Shown piece by piece: positions 56,164-64,000 of a stretch of DNA of 64,000 bases. The translations under genes and the position numbers were made by a program. The stretch's first letter is position 1; every line of letters starts with the position of its first letter. This stretch comes from Mantis religiosa. Lineage: Eukaryota > Arthropoda > Insecta > Mantodea > Mantidae. Where the stretch lies: assembly GCA_030765055.1 (NCBI GenBank), contig CM060955.1:159067243-159131242 (forward strand). The letters are read 5' to 3'. The notes under the pieces were generated by a model that saw only the letters and a program-made list of their open reading frames with translations, did no database searches and was not told the DNA's origin.

Positions 56164-56385
56164 AATGTGGATTTGATGTTGAATATTCAAGTATACAGAA
56201 TGTTTCAGAAATACGTTTACAAACTTCGGGTATGGGTTCCTCACACCAAAAGAAGGAAAAAAGTTCATATGAACATATGTCCCATAATGCTTTGTTTTCT
56301 CGTTAGGAGGTGTTCAACACAGTGGTACACTTATAACACACAAAACTCATAATAAATACTCGAAATGCCCTTCTTTTGCTTCTTT

Positions 56386-57336
56386 TCATGCCTGTACTCG
56401 TCGAATCATGGAATGTTGCACACTTTCAAAATTTCCGGAATTGTGGTGAATAGTTTCGCGGGCTTCTATGACAAGTCCATGAAGCATTACTGCATCCGGG
56501 ATAGTAGCTCCATAAACCAATGATATAAGATGCCCCCAGAGGTAAACATCCACAGGACTGAGGTCAGGAGAACTTGCGGGCCATGGAACTGGTCCTCCTC
56601 TGCCTATCCATCGGTCATGGTAGATACCAGTTAGTGCATCTAGAGTAATGCGACTAAAATGTGCCCCACCATGCATAAACCACATGTCTTTTCTTATTCG
56701 CAGGGGCACATCTTCGTGAAGTAGGTCGGGGAGAGTGTGCTGGATAAAGTCTCTGTAGGCAGCACCAGTAAGACGTACTGATAAAACGTATGAACCTACC
56801 AGGCAGTCACCTACAATGCCAACCCACTCATTCAGACTAAACAGTTGGTGATGTCTAGCCTGAAGTACAGCAAGAGGATTACGATCTGTACATACATGTA
56901 CGTTGTGGAAATTAGTAATTCCATGTCTCCCAGTTGCCTCACCTGTAAACAAAACTGACGAGATAAATAATGGATTGACTGGTTTTGCTACAAACCATCG
57001 ACAAATATCATCCCGTGGTGGATAATCGGCAGGCGAAAGGCCCTGCACATGTTGAATATGATATGGATACAGGAGCTGCTCCTGAAGTATCCTCCATGCT
57101 CTCACGTGTGATGTACCAGATGCCACAGCCAATTGTCTTGTACTGATAGCTGTATTATCTTCGACACACTTTAACATCTGTTCTTCCCGTTCTGGTGTAC
57201 AAACAACTCTTGGTCTTCCTCGATCAATAGTCCTTGGTGCAACAGTTCCTGTCTCAGCAAGACGACGATAAACCGCGACAAAAATTGGATGACTTGGTTG
57301 TCTTTGGTCTAGAAACTCCATCTGATAGAGCCGTGC
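56386..57336 (-). pseudogene. Tc1/mariner-superfamily transposase, long open frame, catalytic Asp lost
   Basis: A 311-codon minus frame starts at ATG 57321 but homologous coding continues upstream (ANLYARLYQ) across the LTR pair, so the true start lies beyond 59622. Domains: HTH region (QPSHPIFVAVYRRLAETGTV, QLAVASGTSHVRAWRIL), then the catalytic core. VLFTGEATGRHG stands where relatives have FTDEA, and WFMHGGAHFS where relatives have HDGAP-HFS. SPDLSPVDVYLWGHL is intact with the third Asp. Two of three catalytic Asp codons are Gly (GGT), so it is inactive despite the open frame. A 3' terminal-repeat candidate (cagaatgtttcagaaatacg) lies near 56196. Confidence 0.85.
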
Positions 57337-57340
57337 ATAC

Positions 57341-57531
57341 TGTGACTTTGTGGGTTCGTAGAATTAAAAGTCCGAGTTGCAGTATTACGTCACATACACA
57401 ACCAAGGTCGATGACCAAAACAAACAGCGTTCTGATTACACCTGTTTACAACATCAGCTCTCGTTACAACATCTGTTCACGACTCTGTTTTCGACTGACT
57501 CTCTTGTTTCCACTCCTCTGGCTTGTCACAA

Positions 57532-57587
<56 letters not shown>

Positions 57588-57880
57588 CCATTGATAATTT
57601 CTCGATTGTTCTAAAACAAACCAGAAACCGAATAATCTCTATCAATCAAGAAGTCACTGGAAATTTCCATTTACCTCACTTATCTGTGTCGGTAAGTCTT
57701 TTATCTCCGGCGCTATGTTTATCTGCTTATGCAAGCTCTTTATCTCCGTGAAACACTATCAGTTCCTTTGTGTGCGCAAGACGCGCTATCGCAATCGGGT
57801 TTGCGACAATACTCTCACCCAATTATCGGAAGGCACGACCAACTGAGGGCTGAGTGGGGGACGGGAGGCATTCAGACAAC
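57341..57880 (-). mobile_element. LTR-C-family LTR, minus orientation (left half of an inverted pair)
   Basis: It starts at the target duplication atac (57337-57340) with TGTGACTTTGTGGGTTCGT, the inverted 3' end of LTR-C. The inner end is near tgtctgaatgcc (minus, about 57880). A (TA)n expansion at 57537-57583 lies where the TATA box would be expected. Confidence 0.65.
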
Positions 57881-57898
57881 GCCTACCCATTTATCTCG

Positions 57899-59617
57899 TG
57901 TCACTTAGGGGATGGTTGGGAGGGTGTCGCTGGTCGCTGGCCGCCTCTTTCGCCTCCCCCTGACCTCTGGAACAGTCGGGATATTTCATGTAACCCGGAA
58001 CCTTCTAGATTGGTCAGGTGGTCTTATATAAGCGACGCGCCGGGCTGGAAGAGAGTTCAGTTCTTGGCGAGCAGCCGTGAAGAGCGCCGTGCTAGCGAAC
58101 GGACTGGAAGACTGCGTACGTGTATAGTAGCCTCGTCCATTGAATCCCAGGCGGCGTCAAAAGCTTTCCCTTCTGACCACGCCTCCTCACATGTAAGCAA
58201 TTATAAGGGTTTTCCACCCTTAAACATATGGGTGGCCCTTCTTAATACGTTCACCAAGTTAGAGCGCTGTTGCAATATTTTTCTTGTGTCCTCAGAAATT
58301 ATCTTAGACTGTGCAAACGTGCTTCCTATGTGTGTTAATTAAGCTTATATTTATAGAAGTTACATAGTGTTTTACTTAGTATAGTATTATAAATTTATTT
58401 GTGTTTAATAGTTATTTGCGTTTAGCACTTGCGTAATTTAATTAAGATGTGGAGACCGTGGGTATCGAACCTAACATGGATATGCTAACATGGATTTCCG
58501 TTCACACTTGTAATATATATATCTAAAAGTATCTAAACTTTTTCGAGTTCTAAAGCGTTTATGGCATATTTAATTATTATGCGGAATGTACGTGATTATT
58601 TATTTAAATTGTGTTTAGCAGAAGACCCACCCCCCATAAACAAATACAATGCTTAACTTTATTCAAACTTGTAAAATTAGCAGACATCCTTGTAAAAAGT
58701 TTCGAAAATTTGAAAAGAGTAATAGAGTTTCCTTACTAGTTTTTCTTTAATTCCTTGGTTGTTGTTTTTTTTAAGTGTTTATTGCTTTGTTAAATCAACT
58801 GAAATTCACCACCTGTAGCTACCATAGAATAAAGGAAAATGTTTTAGGATAAAACGGCTCACGATTGCAATAAACAAAGCTCTAACGTGCAATCTTTGCT
58901 TATAAATTATTTTTAACTACCAGAATATCCAAAGTGCTTCTTTAATTCGCAAGTAAATATCCCTCGCAAATTCATGCACATTGATGCAGTTTAACCCTTT
59001 TAAAATTGTAATGATGTTTTACTAAACTTTCCTTAGATATTATGCTAATAATACGCATTTAGTTCTTGTCCGTAATAGAAGCACTAATACCATAACAGCG
59101 TAGGTGATATATTTCTTTTCAGTTATGTTATAAAGAGTTGTAACATTATGTATTATGATAGGAAACATTAATCATTTAAAATTTATTTGAAAAGATCAAT
59201 GACGATTTCTTACAGTGAATTTTGCTTTATTTATTTATATTTTGCCTCTAAAAGTTAATTTAAACAACGGCAACACTGGATATTCTCAGCTGTAAACACA
59301 TGCCTAACATTCTTCCACCTCTGACCCCGGTTGGTGTTTCCTAAGATGTTTATGACATTGTGGTTAGGGGGAAGAACAGTTTTTCGCTACAAAGAGAGCC
59401 GGTTGGGGATGGTTTAAGCGCGGCCACTATATCAGAGGAGTTGTACGTAATTGCGAGTGTGGAGTGGACCTGTGACAGACGAACTGGTGGATTGTAATTG
59501 GATGCGCTACGTAATTCTATGTGATCGGCAAGTGTTTCCAACTGTAATTCGGTGGAAATAAAGAACATTTGGAGTTTTTGCAATTGGACTTTTAATTCAC
59601 GAACCCACAAAGTCACA
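57899..59617 (+). mobile_element. LTR-C-family LTR, plus orientation, with ~1.3-kb insert
   Basis: It begins TGTCACTTAGGGGATGG and aligns with LTR-C through ggatatttca, ggaaccttct, the TATA region (cttatataagcg, near 58023) and gaagactgcgtacgtg (near 58110). It resumes from about 59430 (gtacgtaattgcgag) to the end CGAACCCACAAAGTCACA at 59617, followed by atac (59618-59621). The intervening ~1.3 kb is AT-rich, unidentified and non-coding. Confidence 0.65.
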
Positions 59618-59621
59618 ATAC

Positions 59622-59773
59622 ATACAAATTTGCCAGTTCACGAAATGATAATCCAGCTATGGTAGAACGAAACACATGCAGTTAAATCACTACATTTACA
59701 CAATTTAAACGTTGAAGACAGACTGATAACAAACGGCAAAGGTAAACAAGTCTCCATGGTAACTCTTAGCTAT
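59622..59773 (-). pseudogene. 5' part of the Tc1-type transposase beyond the LTR pair
   Basis: Minus-strand codons GLSFRELANLYA near 59622-59660 join in frame to RLYQ at 57322-57336 if the inserted LTR pair and one atac copy are ignored. This shows the gene was split by the insertion. Upstream sequence to 59773 has no clear start. Confidence 0.6.
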
Positions 59774-60102
59774 TTACTGTAACAGGAATTTGTGTCTATT
59801 CGTAGTTAATTTATCTTCGTCTTCATCAGCCGTTCGGGTGCAATTTGGGTCAGGATTTCTATGTTGGACGCACAATTCTTTCTCTTCTCGTGTGAGTTTT
59901 TTGCGGCTATCTATTTCCTCTGGTCACCAATTGTATCATCTTATTATAAATAAGTCATGAGACATCTGTGTTTCAAGGCGAGGTTCGGAATATAGAAGTC
60001 AAATTCTGTAATTGGTTATATTTATACAGATTCAAATTATAACTTAAATGTTCCTGATCTAGTACCAACCAGTATTCATCACACTCCACCATTACAACAA
60101 AA

Positions 60103-60398
<296 letters not shown>

Positions 60399-60492
60399 AA
60401 ACAAGATTATTGATTTATCTCTTACTATTCAAAACTTTATCTTCTCCGCGTCATTTTTCCACCATGAAGCCAGATTATTGATTTATCGTAAC

Positions 60493-61733
60493 TTAAGGGT
60501 ATGTATGACTGAAATTTTCAAATTCTGAACTAATAATGCTAGCTTTTTCAAATTTACACCATAGGTGTAGTATAATGTAAACATGTTACAACCTAAATTT
60601 AAACCATTTTTCTCCAGAAGTTTAGAAATTATGATAAATTTTGTATGTTTTTTGTTACGTCACTAAAAAAGTCCCTTGCGACAAAATATTTTGAATTTGG
60701 TCTAATATTTTAACCCTATGTTCATAATACACATATTTTTTGAAATTGCTCTGGGTTTTTCTGTGTCTCCTTTAGTTTAGGTAACAAAAATTTTTAATTT
60801 ACAAATATTGTTTTTTTGTCTAAAAAACTGTAACTTTGGTGTTTGAAAATTAAAAATATATGCTTATATATATTTCACAATAAAACCTAGGGAAATTTCC
60901 ATTCCTCATGATATTCTGAACCTCTGTAGGAAATTTCATGAATGTAGTACAAAAACAGCATCGCAAGGAGCATTTTACAGGAAGAAAAATGCTGCAAATA
61001 TGAACATTGAGAAAACAGCGATTAAAGATTTGATTGCATAACTCACATTAAAATCCACCAGGCTGATAGGTTGGACCCTCAGATTTCTTTTTCCTCTCCT
61101 CTGTTGCTGCTTTTTCCACCTGTTTCTTCTTTAGATGTTGCTTTTCTTCTGCACAACTTCGCTTCTTGCTTTGCAGGATACGAGTCTGATCTCGCTGCAC
61201 TGAAGTTTTCCTTGCTGAGTCTACTACACTTTCACCTCTGATATTTCGCTGCAGCTCCAATGACTTAAGACTACCCATGCTAAACTCACTGATGCGTTAA
61301 TAACAGCAAGATCCAATTTTGTTTTGATATGAAAACTTCCTTTGGGCACTTATTCCATATGACATGATGCAAAGATTCATTGGCATTCTGTGTTTTTCCT
61401 GTTTTGCACCTCTCTAGTAATGTTGTAGAAGCCAGCCTCTGATATATTGGCAACATTTTAGGAACTATTTTGTCTGAAAGCCTTATTTTTCTTTTCTTGA
61501 ATTGAAAATTTAAGAACGGAAAACAGACAAAGAATGTGGATGTAGGCAAAAGAGGGCGTGACTCTGACAGAGTTTAAAGGCCACCGACATTTAAATAAGC
61601 ATTTAAAAATGGCGTTCGGCGGCAAATTATGCATTTTTCACATTCGGGAATGTCTAAATTATTTTATAGAATTAAAATAAAAAAGTCGTTATTTTCACGA
61701 TTTTCATGAAATTTCAGTCATACATACCCTTAA
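60493..61733 (-). mobile_element. Mutator-like DNA element with 25-bp inverted ends
   Basis: The ends are TTAAGGGTATGTATGACTGA-AATTT and its perfect inverse (60493-60517 and 61709-61733), inserted in LTR-A. The outer TTAA may be a 4-bp duplication or part of the repeat. No 8-9-bp duplication typical of Mutator elements is seen. It holds a decayed transposase C-terminus and AT-rich flanks. Confidence 0.75.
61048..61549 (-). pseudogene. Mutator-like transposase C-terminal fragment
   Basis: Minus-strand frames encode MLPIYQRLASTTLLERCKTG, then KTQNANESLHHVIWNKCPKE. After a frameshifted stretch (61279-61310) come SLKSLELQRNIRG, a Lys/Arg-rich helix, and a terminal GPTYQPGGF. The KTQN-NESLH-IW-CPK block and the Gly-Phe ending are, from memory of the family, characteristic of animal Mutator-like transposases. 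The catalytic N-terminal two-thirds are missing. Confidence 0.65.
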
Positions 61734-61956
61734 CAAGACTGAAGAACATATCTTCCTCCTAAAGATTATTTACTTATCGAAACTACCGTTACTTACTTCT
61801 CAATTTTGTGATTGGCCGATCCAATGGTACGTCACCACTTTACGTCATATTACGTCATACCATTACTACTTTGGCCAATCACACAACTACATATATTTTT
61901 ACAAATTCACAATCCCCTCATAATTCATCCGAACACAACCCAAAAATACTGTTACA

Positions 61957-62073
61957 CTACCTATATAGTATCATAGGTCAAAGCCTTCTGTGAGTGCATA
62001 GAGAAACGAAGTTATAAGGTTAGACCCTAAAGGCCGTTGAACTCACACTTTCTTTGTGACAGGAATTGTTTTG
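61957..62073. other. Short unassigned interval
   Basis: No feature seen. Confidence 0.4.
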
Positions 62074-62275
62074 GTAATTTACGTCCTCCATCGTTAATTC
62101 ATAATCGGTGTCCATGGAGCGTAAAGTTACCATTCATTTCTCAGGATAAGGGAGAACCCCAGAGAATAAAAAAAAAACTTATCCAGATAACTTTCCCTGA
62201 CCGAAATACAGACTCGGACCTCTAGAACGTGACGCAGACACGTTATCACCTACGTTACAGAGGCGGTACACAAGG
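62074..62275 (-). mobile_element. SINE2 copy h (old, diverged)
   Basis: The 3' end (ggtaatttacgtcctccatc) and head (gacctctagaacgtgacgc ... acagaggcggta) are recognisable. The body has several indels and the B-box is decayed. Confidence 0.7.
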
Positions 62276-63250
62276 CCAACAGTGTGATAGAAAAACCGGA
62301 AGAAGAGATCAGAAAAGCTCAATGTCCCGAAAATTAAAATGTAGTGGAGTGATAAAGCGAACGGAAGAGGGGTTATCAGGAGGTTACTTAAGGCTAAGAA
62401 AAATACAAATAACCCTTAAAGTGGCATTTTATAATCACGGAACTTAAGATGGATATTACTTTTTCTACCAAGCGCATAATAGGAAGAGAAGGCAATGCAA
62501 CCAGAATGTGACGCGTTTCTCTAAATCCAAAAGAATAATTTGAGAAAAAGCTCCGGGCGATCGAGTATCCGTATGCCGAAGGCTAACTTAAAAATGAAAC
62601 GTCTTTAAATTCTTGGCTTGTTACTTAGTTTAGCAACTTCCAAATTTGTGATACGAAGGTTTAAGAAAATCTCAATATATTAATATAGTTGTGATTAATG
62701 TGCTATTTATATAATTGTGCTGAATTTCAGCTCCCATATTCCATACTCTCATTTATTTTAAAACTACTGGCGTTTTATTTTGCAAGTAGGCATGTTTGCG
62801 CAACAATCTATGAACAAAATAAAATCGCTTTAAAGACTTGTAGTGTGTACTATTTTTAGACAGCCTTGAATTTTCTCCAATAAAACAAAATATTATACTA
62901 ATTTTAGATATGCAACTAAGAGAAATGGCGAAAACAACAGAGCGTGCAGTGACGATGCGATGTTTTATTGTCTTCTTTTTTTCTTTTGAGTTCACTAGCA
63001 GTGCTAACCTTTCACTAGTCAATGAAGCGGTTATCATACTATTTTCTGGAGCTCTTTTGGAGGCAACTTCGAGGTTATCCTTTTATAGCTTTCACAATTT
63101 CGCCCGGCTCGAACTCAGTTATTGCTACCTGCCGCCATTTTATAAATAAAAGAATGACGATTCAGACCAAAGAAAGTGCAAGCCTGCCAACAGTAAATGA
63201 CTAGAACTGGCCTTCTCTCATTGACTGCTGTCACGGAGCAGGTTGTTCAG
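62276..63250. other. Unassigned interval
   Basis: No supported gene. Frames at 62753-63037 (-) and 62910-63204 (+) overlap each other and lack recognisable motifs. Confidence 0.35.
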
Positions 63251-63259
63251 CGACATGGC

Positions 63260-64000
63260 TATTTATTTTAATATATTTAACAACAAGACCCACCTGGGCT
63301 CTGAATTCTAATATTCTTAAAATTATATATCAAGGTGCTGTAGTGACCCTAATTTTGTATGGTGTATCTGCATTCCAGGATGTTCTTAATAAAAAATGGG
63401 CAGTTAAAAAACTTGCACAAATTCAAAGGGGATTCCTCATTCGCATAATTCGAGGATATCGCACAATCTCCACTGATGCAGCGAGATTATAGCTAACAGC
63501 GAACCTTTGGCTCTCACTGGTTTATCAACAGCAACTATTACGAATTTAAGACATGAACGTGAATGTGCGTCTTATCTGTCTCATTTAAAACTACAAATCC
63601 CGGAGCATCCTACCACAGCAGGGCACCCATCAAGTTTTGTAATCTGTTTAAAGGAAATATGTAATTTTCATGATTATTACATATATACAGACGGTTCGCG
63701 TTACCAATTTGAAGATAATATATCTGCAGTAGGATGTGCTTTTGTTGTTTATGAAAACCAAACGGAACTAACTCACTCCATGTTTAAATTGTCACCTGAA
63801 TGTTCTGTATTCCAGTCGGAGCTCTTAGCAATTAAAGAAGCTATAAAGTGGTGTACTGTTAATGGGAGCAGTGATTCACAATCAGCTCTACTCGATATTA
63901 ATGATAAATACAATTTAAATTCATTAGCACATGAAATCAGAACCTTGCTTCAGAACCATCTAGGATATATTTGCATGGGATGGCTTAAAGGACACAGTGG
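63260..64000 (+). pseudogene. I/R1-type LINE ORF2: post-RT region and RNase H (cut by window edge)
   Basis: From about 63300 the frame reads ILKIIYQGAVVTLILYGVSA and QIQRGFLIRIIRGYRTIST, the post-RT block. A frame break follows near 63490. From about 63680 an RNase H domain reads YIYTDGSRYQ (first catalytic Asp), VGCAFVVYENQTELTHS, then QSELLAIKEAIKW (catalytic Glu), SDSQSALLDI (Asp), and WLKGHSG at the edge. RNase H removes the RNA strand after target-primed reverse transcription. The domain is open to the window end, but the upstream break makes the copy a pseudogene. Confidence 0.85.

Noticed and set aside
60493..61733. piggyBac element (TTAA borders)
   Set aside because: The coding remnant resembles Mutator-like transposases, not the piggyBac DDD domain, and the ends begin GGG rather than the CCC/CCY usual for piggyBac.
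62753..63204. Overlapping + and - frames as host exons
   Set aside because: No motifs, no convincing splice-site arrangement, and mutual overlap on opposite strands.

Overview
The window looks like repeat-saturated intergenic DNA from a large arthropod genome. The evidence is dense mariner/Tc1, pogo, PIF/Harbinger, Mutator-like, Penelope and Jockey/I-type remnants, tRNA-derived SINEs with insect-like heads, and long dinucleotide and trinucleotide tracts. The mix of repeats suggests a cockroach or termite (Blattodea), but that is inference. I found no convincing host protein-coding gene, no functional tRNA or rRNA gene, and nothing bacterial. Almost every protein-like stretch is a decayed transposable-element (TE) gene.

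Layout. 1-13.9 kb: a mosaic of solo-LTR-like elements (families I call LTR-A, LTR-B and LTR-D, each with TG...CA ends and 4-bp target-site duplications, TSDs), tRNA-derived SINEs, a Jockey-type LINE split by a second Jockey-type LINE, and a pogo/Tigger fragment. 13.9-20.9 kb: a mariner transposase C-terminus whose last 28 codons have expanded into about 78 copies of an 85-bp minisatellite, ending at the mariner 3' terminus. 20.9-29.3 kb: SINEs, a Tc1-like pseudogene with a Harbinger-type MITE inside its coding region, a Penelope-like GIY-YIG reading frame, LINE tails, a 590-bp (CCT)n tract and a fold-back mariner. 29.7-31.95 kb: a 2.2-kb palindrome of two head-to-head IS630/Tc1-like elements. 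33-39.2 kb: a tandem duplication holding two copies of a tRNA-headed retroposon (SINE-V) with 11 and 21 internal 112-bp repeats. 39-47.3 kb: a LINE, solo LTR-C, SINE3, a fold-back transposon carrying a coiled-coil retroposon, and a 93-bp (31-codon) array beside a mariner N-terminus. 47.9-56.2 kb: a mariner pseudogene, a PIF/Harbinger element, and a second SINE family (SINE2) expanded into a 22-unit 108-bp array. 56.4-59.8 kb: a Tc1/mariner-type transposase gene split by a head-to-head LTR pair. 59.8-64 kb: LTR-A split by a Mutator-like element, then an I/R1-type LINE with RNase H running off the edge.

The unifying theme is minisatellite birth inside TEs. At least three independent families (mariner 85 bp, SINE-V 112 bp, SINE2 108 bp) show the single-copy progenitor and the amplified state within the same window, with higher-order repeat blocks. 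A fourth array (93 bp) abuts a mariner. Nested insertions, bounded by target-site duplications and matched by empty paralogous sites, give a readable order of events in several places.
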